The position numbers and the translations under genes are program-made. A stretch of DNA of 64,000 nt from Enterococcus avium ATCC 14025 (GTDB lineage: Bacteria; Bacillota; Bacilli; Lactobacillales; Enterococcaceae), in assembly GCF_000406965.1 (NCBI RefSeq), contig NZ_KE136357.1, positions 758,317 to 822,316 of the forward strand, written 5' to 3'. The notes below the pieces were generated by a model. The model was not told where the DNA came from. It made no database searches and was given only the letters and a program-made list of their open reading frames with translations. Position 1 is the first letter of the stretch; each line of letters starts with the position of its first letter. Of the stretch, positions 18,808 to 30,397 are shown piece after piece.

Positions 18808-18830
18808 GCGCTTACACTCCCTCCCTAAAT

Positions 18831-18886
18831 TAGTTTACTTTGGCAACTAAATAAAGTATAAGCGTTTTAGTTTACTTTATCAACTA
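18831..18886 (-). promoter_or_regulatory. MarR promoter with two tandem 19-bp operator-like copies
   Basis: Copies at 18831-18849 and 18868-18886 share 17 of 19 bases (TAGTTTACTTTnnCAACTA), each with TAGTT/AACTA ends in inverted order, 37 bp start to start. On the minus strand TTGATA (18883-18878), 17 nt and TATACT (18860-18855) form the promoter. The distal copy covers the -35 box and the other lies just past the start of transcription. Confidence 0.7.
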
Positions 18887-18942
18887 TTTTAAGCGCACAA
18901 AGAATAAATCTCTTAAGTTAGCGAATAATTAGAAGAAAAGAC

Positions 18943-18971
18943 TTGTAGAAACGCGAAGAATGATTTATTCT
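18943..18971 (+). promoter_or_regulatory. Candidate promoter of the EF-G-binding protein leader
   Basis: TTGTAG (18943-18948), 17 nt and TATTCT (18966-18971) lie about 40 nt before the leader-peptide start. The -10 is weak, so confidence is moderate. Confidence 0.45.
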
Positions 18972-19008
18972 ATCGGATGTACGTAACATGCAACATTAGG
19001 AGGAGATC

Positions 19009-19062
19009 ATGATGACCCATTCATCTTGTATCGTACGCTCAAAGAACTATCCTACTTATTAA
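19009..19062 (+). CDS. 17-residue regulatory leader peptide upstream of the EF-G-binding protein
   Basis: A short frame begins with two ATG codons (19009 and 19012), 5 and 8 nt behind a strong AGGAGG (18998-19003), and ends at TAA (19060-19062). Its last third runs through the first arm of a stem-loop, and a second stem-loop hides the ribosome binding site of the next gene. A strong ribosome binding site on so short a frame, placed like this, is the hallmark of a translational attenuator leader. Confidence 0.7.
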   Translation: MMTHSSCIVRSKNYPTY

Positions 19063-19118
19063 ACGATTAGTTCTTTGACGGAAAAGCAATTTTCCTCAAA
19101 GAGAGAAATGAGGAAAAT
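19039..19118 (+). promoter_or_regulatory. Translational attenuator (1:2 / 3:4 versus 2:3 hairpins)
   Basis: Arm 1 (19039-19048) pairs with arm 2 (19069-19078) in a perfect 10-bp stem. Arm 3 (19089-19098) pairs with arm 4 (19109-19118) in another perfect 10-bp stem, and arm 4 contains the GAGG that serves the ATG at 19124. Part of arm 2 (TCTTTGA, 19072-19078) can instead pair with TCAAAGA at 19096-19102, which overlaps arm 3. A ribosome stalled in the leader peptide over arm 1 would free arm 2, break the 3:4 stem and expose the ribosome binding site. Confidence 0.7.
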
Positions 19119-19123
19119 CAATT

Positions 19124-19771
19124 ATGAATACAGAAAATAACGTTTTAGCCCCTTATGAATATTGGTATTGCAAGCAGCAGGTCAGCGAACTTGTCAGTGC
19201 CTACCATTCAGTGAACGACAAGCAAACAATCGTCACTTTACAGACATTGATCCAAGGAAGGACCGAAGAATTTTTTGGTCGCGATCCTTTACTAGCCGCA
19301 TATTGGGAACAATTTCTTGATACCGGACTCACGCGGGATAAATTTGAAAAGCTATTTGAAGAAATGAAACGTTTCGTCACTCCGATGGACGTCCCTTCGA
19401 CAAAGCAGATCGAGAAAAGCTTCCGCAAAGTCAAAAAAATGCAGTATCCCGAACTGGAAACAAAAGATTTTCGCGACCTAAGCTATTTGGGCTGGAACGA
19501 CAGCGGTACCAATCGCAAATACTTGCTTCGTAAAATCGACGGACGTTTTGTCGGTGCCTATGGCAGCTTTAGTACCGATGTGCAAAAAGGCCATTGTGCA
19601 ATTTGTAATCAAATCAGTACCGTCGCCTTCTTTTTGGCAACCACCAAATCTGCTGGAGATGGTACGTATACCAAAAAAGGCAACTATATTTGTACCGATA
19701 GCGATCAATGCAATCGCCAGCTGACACAATTAGCAACCTTAGAGCGCTTTTGGGACACAGTTACGAAGTAA
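19124..19771 (+). CDS. FusB/FusC-family elongation factor G-binding protein
   Basis: This 215-residue protein matches the FusB/FusC/FBP family in length and layout: an N-terminal helical bundle (residues 1-80) and a C-terminal domain with a zinc site formed by HCAICNQ (about residues 157-163) and the late Cys pair in CTDSDQC (about 195-201). Family members bind EF-G and rescue translation stalled by fusidic acid; chromosomal homologues occur in Listeria and enterococci. The ribosome binding site GAGG is buried in a hairpin behind a leader peptide, so expression is probably induced when ribosomes stall. A strong terminator follows. Whether it confers resistance in this strain cannot be judged from sequence. 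Confidence 0.85.
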   Translation: MNTENNVLAPYEYWYCKQQVSELVSAYHSVNDKQTIVTLQTLIQGRTEEFFGRDPLLAAYWEQFLDTGLTRDKFEKLFEEMKRFVTPMDVPSTKQIEKSFRKVKKMQYPELETKDFRDLSYLGWNDSGTNRKYLLRKIDGRFVGAYGSFSTDVQKGHCAICNQISTVAFFLATTKSAGDGTYTKKGNYICTDSDQCNRQLTQLATLERFWDTVTK

Positions 19772-19827
19772 AATCTGTAAAAACTTTACAAACAGAAAGC
19801 TTTTTTGAGAAATACTTTACAAAATGA

Positions 19828-19881
19828 AAGTCGAACGGCCATCTTTCTATCAGTTGATAGGAAGTGGCGTTCGACTTTTTT
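19828..19881 (+). terminator. Terminator of the EF-G-binding protein gene
   Basis: AAGTCGAACG pairs with CGTTCGACTT, with an inner CTATC/GATAG stem, and is followed by TTTTTT. It is probably shared with the converging DUF2142 gene. Confidence 0.85.
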
Positions 19882-19907
19882 GTTCATAAACTAAACTTGA
19901 TTTTAAA

Positions 19908-21338
19908 TTAGCCAACAGGGTACCGATTTGACAATGTTATTAATGTCGCGATCAACACAGTAACCATACAAATTGAAACGACAATATTTACCCTGCTATT
20001 TTTTATGTTGAGGATTTTTTCTTTGCTGGAAAACAGTGGCACAATCAACAAGCTGGCCGGGATAAAGTAGCGTCCTTGCAATCCTTCAATCGACGCGGTA
20101 CGCCCGACCTTGTTCCAAATTTGATACAGAGCAAAGAAGGTCAAGACCGTATACAGGAGCAGCATCACCGCGACAACGATTCTTTGATAAGGAATCAATG
20201 ACTGATAGTCCTTTTCTTGAACAAAGCAAGCTCCAATGAAGGTCATAAAATACAAAACGAGCCAGTGTAATCCTAACGGTGCATCGAGCAAACCAAATTT
20301 TCCGGCAAAGGAATAGACGATATTGTCTCCTTTTGTGCCAAAGAGATAGTTATCTCGAAAATTTTCAAAAAAGATTCCTGGTTCCTTCAAGAACAATGCC
20401 ACCTGCTTACTGGGATTGGCAAAATCACGATAAAGCAGCTGCTGATCAATCATCAGTTTATTCCATAGTACATAACATAGGATGCAGGATACAAAAATAC
20501 CTACACCCCAAATCACTTTACGCTGGATGCTAAACGTTTTATTAGGTATCAAGAAAAACAACATGCCCAAGACAATCAGAGTCGGCTTCAGCAACACTAA
20601 GAAAACCATCAAGACAGCACTGAGAGCAAGCTTGCGATTACTGATCGACTCCTTACCAATCAAGCTGGTAATCCAAGCAATGAAGAAGAAGCTTATTGCA
20701 ATGATCATTGCATCTCCCGAGACCGAGGTTGCTAAAAAGAGCGCCATCGGATTCAACGCGAGTATCGCGGCACCCATTTTAGAGTATGGAAATCGCTTGA
20801 TAGCGAAAAAGAGGATCAATACATAAAAAATCAGATTCAAATACCTGGCGGCGTAATACTGCCAAATCACTGGTTTCCCCATCAACTTGCCAACCTTGAT
20901 TCCGAATATCTGAGGAAGATAGTTCACAAAGAAGTAATTCGTGATACCACCAGTACCAATAAAGGCTTTTTCACCGGCCTTAATATGTTTCTCATCTACT
21001 TTGTATTGGTAAGGGTATTCCGTATTCTTTCCATTCTTATCAACAGCGTAAGAATTCATACTTTTCATTTCGTACGGAACCTCGAACCCATAGTTTCCCC
21101 ATGTATTGTCTGTTTTCTTCAACTTTTTGTTATAGGTCATTGGTTTGACCTTGAATTCCGAAAACGCATAGGCTTTAATGAAATGCCCAATCTCATCCGG
21201 TGCCTGGATCGGCGGTACGGTATTGATCATTAATAAGCCAAAAACGATCGCTAAGACTAAAAACAAACGATTGGGAAATGTAATTTTCTTGATTGCGTGT
21301 AATAACCCAGCTCCGCCATCCTTTATTTTTTCGATCAT
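19908..21338 (-). CDS. DUF2142 polytopic membrane protein (GT-C glycosyltransferase-like)
   Basis: The 476-residue protein has about ten membrane helices and the DUF2142 N-terminal pattern: one helix, then PPIQAPDEIGHFIKAYAFSE (acidic Asp-Glu just outside the membrane), a long outside loop, and many hydrophobic segments. The early DE motif after the first helix resembles GT-C enzymes that use lipid-linked sugars, so a role in cell-envelope glycan assembly is likely but not shown. The ATG at 21338 follows GGAGGGAGTGAGG; an in-frame TTG/ATT region upstream lies within or before that site. It is monocistronic. Confidence 0.75.
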   Translation of the reverse strand: MIEKIKDGGAGLLHAIKKITFPNRLFLVLAIVFGLLMINTVPPIQAPDEIGHFIKAYAFSEFKVKPMTYNKKLKKTDNTWGNYGFEVPYEMKSMNSYAVDKNGKNTEYPYQYKVDEKHIKAGEKAFIGTGGITNYFFVNYLPQIFGIKVGKLMGKPVIWQYYAARYLNLIFYVLILFFAIKRFPYSKMGAAILALNPMALFLATSVSGDAMIIAISFFFIAWITSLIGKESISNRKLALSAVLMVFLVLLKPTLIVLGMLFFLIPNKTFSIQRKVIWGVGIFVSCILCYVLWNKLMIDQQLLYRDFANPSKQVALFLKEPGIFFENFRDNYLFGTKGDNIVYSFAGKFGLLDAPLGLHWLVLYFMTFIGACFVQEKDYQSLIPYQRIVVAVMLLLYTVLTFFALYQIWNKVGRTASIEGLQGRYFIPASLLIVPLFSSKEKILNIKNSRVNIVVSICMVTVLIATLITLSNRYPVG

Positions 21339-21824
21339 CCTCACTCCCTCCAATAAGATCATTTATAATTATACTCTTACGTAAAATTCAAAAAAAGCTT
21401 TTTATTATCTAGCATCATTAGTCTACACAAAAACAGATAATTAACCTTTCTTTTTACATCAGATCGCTATTGTTCTTCATTATCTGAAACTCGCATTTCC
21501 ATCATCAGTATCTTCACCTTAGGACAAATGTACTTTTTCTTCTGTAGCATGGTATCCGTTCAAATTGAAAATTAACAGAATTTGATAGCAAAAAGTTCTC
21601 TGAATTTGCGACTCACTAATTATAAAACCCGTAACGATAGTAGCTTCGTTACGGGTTTTATTATGAAAATAGATCGTATCCAACTATTATTTCTTGCTTC
21701 AATTTCTATAAAAAAACTTGATTTGATTTCCTTCACCAGCACTGTATTCCAGCATTATTTTTATTTACTTAAAAATAGAAGGTTGATTATGCAACTATAA
21801 AGAAAGAAAAAGCTAAACTGTGCT
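21339..21824. other. 486-nt intergenic region with an isolated hairpin
   Basis: No protein-like frame is present. A perfect 14-bp stem AAAACCCGTAACGA/TCGTTACGGGTTTT (21624-21659) with an 8-nt loop lies 165 nt beyond the photolyase stop. T-rich tails on both sides make it a possible late terminator of the photolyase mRNA or the 3' end of a small RNA. Confidence 0.6.
21624..21659. terminator. Bidirectional-looking hairpin without an adjacent gene
   Basis: The stem is 14 bp and perfect, with four outer A/T pairs giving a short T-run on each strand. The nearest gene end is the photolyase stop at 21825 (minus strand). Confidence 0.55.
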
Positions 21825-23261
21825 TTATTTCTCATCTTGATCCGCCTCTACTTCTCTTGCGTATTCTTTACTGGCCTCATACACAGAAATTGCGCGTTTT
21901 CGTCGTTCCTTATGATCCACAATTGGTCTTGGATAGTCTTTATCCAAAATCACCCCATATTCTTCTTGCTCTGCCTGCGTCATTTTCTCTGGTTGATGAA
22001 TCAGCTTTTCGGGAACATTTTTCAATTCCTTCACATATTTCTTGATAAATTTGCCTTCTTTATCGAATTTTTGTGATTGCGTCGCAGGGTTGAACACGCG
22101 GAAATACGGTACAGCATCGGTTCCAGTTGAAGCAGCCCACTGCCAGCCACCGATATTGCTGGCAGGATCATAATCGATCAATTGCTGCTGGAAATACTGC
22201 TCACCCCAGCGCCAATCAATCAGCAGATCCTTCGTCAAAAAAGAAGCGGTGATCATCCGCAGACAATTGTGCATCCACCCTGTTTCGTTCAGCTGACGCA
22301 TTGCTGCATCAACGATCGGAAAGCCAGTTTTGCCTTCCTGCCACTTTTTGAACTTTTCTTTATCGTTTTCCCATTGAATGAAGCGAAATTGTGCTTGGAT
22401 CGGTTCATTTTGTTGACGAGGATGTTTCGTAAAGATCATATTGTAGAAATCCCGCCAGCACAATTCTCTTTGAAAGGTATTACGTCCTTGAAAGACCTCT
22501 TCCTCCTGTAATGCCTGCCAAACCGTTCGAATCGAGAGTTCTCCTGTTCGCAAATACTGAGACAAATGACTGGTTTGATCTAAGCTCGGGATATCACGAG
22601 CCTTCTCATAGTTTTCCACTGAATTTTTGACAAATTTCTTTAGTTGACGCTGCGCTGCCTCTTCGCCAAGATTTTTAAACTTCGGCAATTTAGCAACTAA
22701 CTCCTCAAACTTTTCCTTGTCAGCAGGAAATAGCGCCTTTGAATAAACCGCTTCGGCCTGAAAATTAACCTTAAGCGGTGTTTCCTTCACGCGTTCCTTC
22801 CATTGATTGTAGTAAGGAGTAAATACTTTGTAGGCTTTCCCCTGTTGATTTTTGATCTCATTTGCTCCATGAAGGTAGTGATCTTGAAAACGAAAATAAT
22901 CAATCGCGTTTTGTCGGAAAAATTTCTTTGCTTCATCATCTCGCTTAGCACCAAATCCAGTGGTATCCTCATTGAAATAGATTTTATTCCAATCCGGCAA
23001 AGCTTTTTTTAGTTGTTTAAACAATTCAATCGGTTCTCCGTATTGAACTTGTAGCTGCGCCTTCTCATCGATTTTTTCTTTAAAATAAGCTAGACTTGCA
23101 AAGAAAGCGTGATGATTGTGACTGTCTTCTAGAAATTGCGCTGGATTAACTTGAAATAATAAAATCAACTCATCTTCATCAGTTAAATCTTGAAACGCAT
23201 GATAAAGCGCTTTGTTGTCCTGTATTCTCAAATCCCGACGAAACCACATAACCGTTTGCAT
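21825..23261 (-). CDS. phrB: Deoxyribodipyrimidine photolyase (class I CPD photolyase)
   Basis: This 478-residue flavoprotein repairs UV-made cyclobutane pyrimidine dimers using light. The N-terminal alpha/beta antenna domain starts VMWFRRDLRIQDN. The FAD domain shows FQRELCWRDFYNMI, the strongly conserved GKTGFPIVDAAMRQLNETGW, MHNCLRMITASFLTKDLLIDWRWGE-like sequence in separate segments, and DPASNIGGWQWAASTGTDA at about residues 365-383, including the electron-transfer Trp region. Length is normal for the class. AAGGAGG precedes the ATG. It is a single gene. Confidence 0.95.
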   Translation of the reverse strand: MQTVMWFRRDLRIQDNKALYHAFQDLTDEDELILLFQVNPAQFLEDSHNHHAFFASLAYFKEKIDEKAQLQVQYGEPIELFKQLKKALPDWNKIYFNEDTTGFGAKRDDEAKKFFRQNAIDYFRFQDHYLHGANEIKNQQGKAYKVFTPYYNQWKERVKETPLKVNFQAEAVYSKALFPADKEKFEELVAKLPKFKNLGEEAAQRQLKKFVKNSVENYEKARDIPSLDQTSHLSQYLRTGELSIRTVWQALQEEEVFQGRNTFQRELCWRDFYNMIFTKHPRQQNEPIQAQFRFIQWENDKEKFKKWQEGKTGFPIVDAAMRQLNETGWMHNCLRMITASFLTKDLLIDWRWGEQYFQQQLIDYDPASNIGGWQWAASTGTDAVPYFRVFNPATQSQKFDKEGKFIKKYVKELKNVPEKLIHQPEKMTQAEQEEYGVILDKDYPRPIVDHKERRKRAISVYEASKEYAREVEADQDEK

Positions 23262-23383
23262 CGAATCAACCTCCTTAATAAAATGACGATCCTTTATTCG
23301 AAATTAACATAGATTCCGCTAAAACGCATGTTATTGGTTTATCCTATACTTTTAATTCATCGTTTAGTAGTCGGATTATTCAT

Positions 23384-23434
23384 CAAAAAAACGTGTAAGG
23401 ACTCACTGCGAGAGCGTATCCTTACACGATTTTT
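23384..23434 (-). terminator. Terminator of the beta-glucoside PTS operon
   Basis: AAAAAAACGTGTAAGGA (23384-23400) pairs with TCCTTACACGATTTTTT (23418-23434) with one mismatch and a 17-nt loop. T-runs occur on both strands. It lies about 100 nt past the GH1 stop. Confidence 0.8.
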
Positions 23435-23530
23435 TATAGCTTCATCTCATCTATTCCGAACTTCCATTCTTTTGTAATTCCGTTGTGCATCACGAGGAAA
23501 TCAACATTTAGGAGATGTCTGTCAATATTA

Positions 23531-26813
<3,283 letters not shown>

Positions 26814-26885
26814 TATAATTGCTCCCTTCGATGATATACCTTATTATCGCTAATTTTCCTGTAACCATCTTTCGTGTTCTTAACC

Positions 26886-26965
26886 AGAAAAAAAATAATC
26901 CTAGTCGATTTTTAACCTGTTCAGTTGATCTGCTGAAAAAAGCTAAAATTCACTATAGGATTATT
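26886..26965 (-). terminator. Candidate terminator of the AraC-GH39 gene
   Basis: AATAATCCTA (26893-26902) pairs with TAGGATTATT (26956-26965) across a 53-nt loop that contains a smaller TTCAG/CTGAA hairpin. On the minus strand it ends in a T-run (26886-26894). It lies 36 nt after the stop at 27001; the long loop lowers confidence. Confidence 0.5.
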
Positions 26966-27000
26966 AACATGTGTCAAAAGGAGCCTAGAAATGAGTTTGA

Positions 27001-29238
27001 TCAATGAACGTAGATCAGGTGCAAATGTCTGATTTCATTTGGCTGTAGCACGATCTCTATTTCCAAACTATTGGTAGTTGTATGCATTCTTTTCCCTTTA
27101 ATCATCGGTTTAGAGGCAGACAAAAGATAATCCAGCTCATCTCTGCCGAAAAAAGAGCTATTTTCAAACCCCATCTCATTAAAAATATGCAAACAACCAC
27201 CCTGCTCCTCACTCAGTTCTCTTGATTTCAAAAAATACTGACCATTTTTCAGTCCAGAAATTGTCAATTTGATCGTCTTTGGCTGATTGTCTTCAAAAAG
27301 CTCCTCAAAATCACTAATGATCGTCCCTTCATTTTCCTGATTATAGAACCGATAGTTTGGGCTTTTACAATTATGGCAGACCAACTGAATATATTGTCGG
27401 TTACTATAAGAAATCAGCATACTGTCATCCTTGTACAAAAAGTATTTATCCAACTGATTCAGAAATTTCAAGCTATAATACGCCGGTTTTTTGATGCCAT
27501 CCTTCGTGAGAATTCCTGGCAAACCAGATAACGGCTTATTGGATGTGATAGGAACCATCAAATCAAAGGGCTGCTCGAGTGGTAAGCTCTCTACTCTCCC
27601 GTAGGCGTCAATAATATTTTTCAAAATGCTAGCTCCGCGATAAGAAGAATCATTGATGACTGAAAACTCATTCAGAGCATCCTTCCAGCTAGTAATGACA
27701 ACCTCCGTAATGTCATGTTTCAAACAGATCTCTTTCGCCAGCTCGTATTGCTGCACAATATAATTAGTATCTGGTTTGCGATTAATATAATACTTCGTCC
27801 CTAATTTCTCGATGGAATAAGGAGCAATGTTGATGGTTAGCTTGGGAAGGTGTTGATTCTTTTCTAAAAAACGCGCGAGATTTCCACCCGAAGTATCCAT
27901 CAATAAGCCTGGGCCTACAAGATTTTTCGATAAACCCAACTTATTTAACACCCGAGATAATTTCTCGTAAAGCTTCGCATAGTTACTGGCCTTGCTTTCA
28001 GAAAAATACGTATTATATAACAATTCAAAGGTCATACTTTTTAAAATTTTGATGCCATAGCGATTGGCAAAATGATTTAAGAACTGTTCAAAATACGCTT
28101 GAAAACTTGGCTGATTCGATATATCCCGATAATCGAGAACCAGCATGATTTTGAAATCTAAACTGACCAAAAAATCTAACGTCTTCTCCTCAATGAAAAA
28201 GGTCGTATTTTGGGTCAGATGATTGTCCAGAATTACTCTGGCAGTTTTAAAGGGCATGCTGCTTTTCAATTCAAGCAACTGATCGTTCAGGCCGTTCTCG
28301 AAAACTCGCGAGATCGATCCGATATTCACAATATCGAACCAAAAAGGCTTGAGTGTTTCCGGCTCGTCCCCGATTTCGACATAAATTTGATGAAGCTTTT
28401 CTTTCGTCTGCTCTGGTTTACTCAGCAGTAATCTCTGAACCTCAGCATCGTTGACTTCTTCTAGAGTCTCTTTCTTCTCAAAATGGCTTTTGCGATAATC
28501 AGTCGGCGTCACACCAAAATGAGCCTTAAAGGACTTTGTAAAAGAAATTTGATTGGGAAATCCATGTGACAACGCTATTTTCGATAGGGTATCCGGCGAA
28601 TTGACTACATCCTCCAACGCCTGCTCTAAACGAATGTCCGTTAAAAATTTTAGAAAGGTCACTTGAAAGGTTTCCTTGAAATATCTCGAAAAATATTGCG
28701 GCGTCACATTGAATTTTTCAGCGATTACTTGAAGGGAAAGGTCCTCTGCGTAATTCGCATGAATATACGCCAGAATACTATTTTTCCGTGCTTCATCTTC
28801 ATTTTCAATAAAAAGGTTATTGGCAAAATTGGTCACTAAAAATGAGAGGAAATCGAACATTTCTTTTTGATAATGCAAATAATGCTCATCCATTTCGATA
28901 TCCAGCTCGATCAGCTTATTCAAACGCAGACGCAGCTTGTCGAATAACTGCCCGTCCCCTTTGCGACTATCACAAACAAAAACGATTTTCTTGTAATCCA
29001 TCATTCGCAGCAGCTCGTTGCTGGAAATAGTGAGCCGCGCAAAAGCTCCGTCATGACAATCTACCGCTACATCTTCATTTGGATTTAACAGTAGGAGATC
29101 CTTTTCATTTAGCTCAGAAATTCCATGAGCCAAATGGAGAAAAATCTGTCCCTTTAAAACATAATACAAGTAAAAATTTTTATCGCGGCTCTTATCCAAT
29201 GACTGATTATAGATACTTATATCGATCGTCTTATTCAT
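27001..29238 (-). CDS. AraC-family regulator fused to a catalytically dead GH39-like domain
   Basis: The 745-residue protein has an N-terminal cupin-like sensing part (residues 1-95), two AraC HTH motifs at about 155-250 (EDLSLQVIAEKFNVTPQYFS; FPNQISFTKSFKAHFGVTP), then a TIM-barrel domain of the GH39 beta-xylosidase type (about 285-640) and a C-terminal beta domain. GH39 enzymes carry W-N-E-P (acid/base) and T-E-F/W-N (nucleophile). Here these places read FELLYN (404-409) and ITSWKD (515-520), so both catalytic Glu are gone. The barrel is best explained as a glycoside-binding sensor. It lies between the C-glycoside operon and the beta-glucoside PTS operon, on the same strand. Confidence 0.85.
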   Translation of the reverse strand: MNKTIDISIYNQSLDKSRDKNFYLYYVLKGQIFLHLAHGISELNEKDLLLLNPNEDVAVDCHDGAFARLTISSNELLRMMDYKKIVFVCDSRKGDGQLFDKLRLRLNKLIELDIEMDEHYLHYQKEMFDFLSFLVTNFANNLFIENEDEARKNSILAYIHANYAEDLSLQVIAEKFNVTPQYFSRYFKETFQVTFLKFLTDIRLEQALEDVVNSPDTLSKIALSHGFPNQISFTKSFKAHFGVTPTDYRKSHFEKKETLEEVNDAEVQRLLLSKPEQTKEKLHQIYVEIGDEPETLKPFWFDIVNIGSISRVFENGLNDQLLELKSSMPFKTARVILDNHLTQNTTFFIEEKTLDFLVSLDFKIMLVLDYRDISNQPSFQAYFEQFLNHFANRYGIKILKSMTFELLYNTYFSESKASNYAKLYEKLSRVLNKLGLSKNLVGPGLLMDTSGGNLARFLEKNQHLPKLTINIAPYSIEKLGTKYYINRKPDTNYIVQQYELAKEICLKHDITEVVITSWKDALNEFSVINDSSYRGASILKNIIDAYGRVESLPLEQPFDLMVPITSNKPLSGLPGILTKDGIKKPAYYSLKFLNQLDKYFLYKDDSMLISYSNRQYIQLVCHNCKSPNYRFYNQENEGTIISDFEELFEDNQPKTIKLTISGLKNGQYFLKSRELSEEQGGCLHIFNEMGFENSSFFGRDELDYLLSASKPMIKGKRMHTTTNSLEIEIVLQPNEIRHLHLIYVH

Positions 29239-29294
29239 TCAGCTTCCTCTTTCCTGCATTCACTTACTTCTATCGTATAGGAAGAATCCCCATT

Positions 29295-29309
29295 TGTATC
29301 CGTTTTTAT
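29295..29309 (-). promoter_or_regulatory. cre-like site upstream of the AraC-GH39 gene
   Basis: The minus strand reads ATAAAAACGGATACA, which fits the CcpA consensus WTGNAANCGNWNNCW except for one base (A for G at position 3). It lies 57 nt before the start codon. Confidence 0.4.
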
Positions 29310-29441
29310 CAAAATAAACCTGACAAAAAGAAAACATCTTTACTCACTTTGGAAGAAAACAAGGTCCGCCAAAAGCTTTCAAGATGTCAAAAATTGATTG
29401 AGTCCTATTTTTCGTTTCAAAACCACTAATTCCAAGTACTC

Positions 29442-30389
29442 TCATAAGCAGTCATTGTTCGTTAAATACGCATAAACCGCCCCATAGATGCCGGCTTCAT
29501 TCCCAAGCTGCGCTTTCTTTACGGAGAAATGCGCTTTAATCTGCGGAAACACATACTGCTCTAGCTTTTTCTTCAATGGCAGCAATAATTGGTCGCCAGC
29601 TTCGGATAGTCCGCCACCAATCACTATTTCTTCTACATCAATTGTGTTCATGATTCCAGCTAAGGCTTGTCCTAAGATATCAGTAAATTCCGCCAATACT
29701 GCCTGTGCGTGGACATTCTTTTGGGCCGCTTTCTCGAAAACGATTGGCGGCGTGATTTCCGGCCAATTTTCATTGACTTCTTTCAGCTTCTTTCGCATGC
29801 TTAGCGCCAATCCATTGGCAGAAGCAAAGGTTTCGAGGCAATTTCTACCACCGCAACCGCACAAGCGCTGTTCGTCAGAGCGAATCGGAATATGACCGAT
29901 CTCTCCACCAGAGGAATGACAGCCATTCAAGACTTCACCATTTAAGACGATGCCGCCGCCAACGCCTGTCCCTAAGGTGACGAACAGCAGATTAGCCTTG
30001 CCCTGAGCTGCGCCCTTCCACATTTCGCCTAGTGCGGCTGCATTTGCGTCATTTAATAAGCACACGTCAATTCCTAAATCGGTTTCGATTATTTCTTTTA
30101 ACGGGAGATCCTTCCAATCTAAATTGACTGCTTGAACGACCATTTTCCCATCTGGCGAGATCGGCCCCGGAACACCGATCCCGATTCCTTTTACAGTTGC
30201 TAGTCTAGCATCTTCAAGTGTCGTTCGAATGGAGTCACAAATCTCCTTGGGAATGTCTTTCCCTTTTTCTGCAATATTTGTTGGGATCGACCACTTCTTC
30301 TCGATTGTTCCTGCATCGTCCATCAAGGCAAACTTGATAGAGGTGCCACCAATGTCGATCCCGATTAGTCTATTCTTTTGTGTTTTCAT
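29442..30389 (-). CDS. ROK-family sugar kinase (glucokinase type)
   Basis: The 315-residue kinase phosphorylates a free hexose with ATP. It has the ATP-binding GIDIGGTSIKFALMD at the N-terminus, the catalytic Asp in LNDANAAALGE at about residue 110, GTGVGGGIVLNG, the ROK signature with GGEIGH, and the zinc-binding CGCGGRNCLE at about residues 178-187. It is the last gene of the operon starting at 36718 and begins 8 nt after the preceding TIM-barrel gene. In this pathway it would trap the sugar released and reduced by the upstream enzymes as a 6-phosphate. Glucose is the most likely substrate, by inference. Confidence 0.9.
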   Translation of the reverse strand: MKTQKNRLIGIDIGGTSIKFALMDDAGTIEKKWSIPTNIAEKGKDIPKEICDSIRTTLEDARLATVKGIGIGVPGPISPDGKMVVQAVNLDWKDLPLKEIIETDLGIDVCLLNDANAAALGEMWKGAAQGKANLLFVTLGTGVGGGIVLNGEVLNGCHSSGGEIGHIPIRSDEQRLCGCGGRNCLETFASANGLALSMRKKLKEVNENWPEITPPIVFEKAAQKNVHAQAVLAEFTDILGQALAGIMNTIDVEEIVIGGGLSEAGDQLLLPLKKKLEQYVFPQIKAHFSVKKAQLGNEAGIYGAVYAYLTNNDCL

Positions 30390-30397
30390 CCCATCAC

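Noticed and set aside
21582-21800. 72-codon plus-strand frame spanning the isolated hairpin
   Set aside because: It reads through a stable hairpin, has no ribosome binding site and no protein-like pattern.
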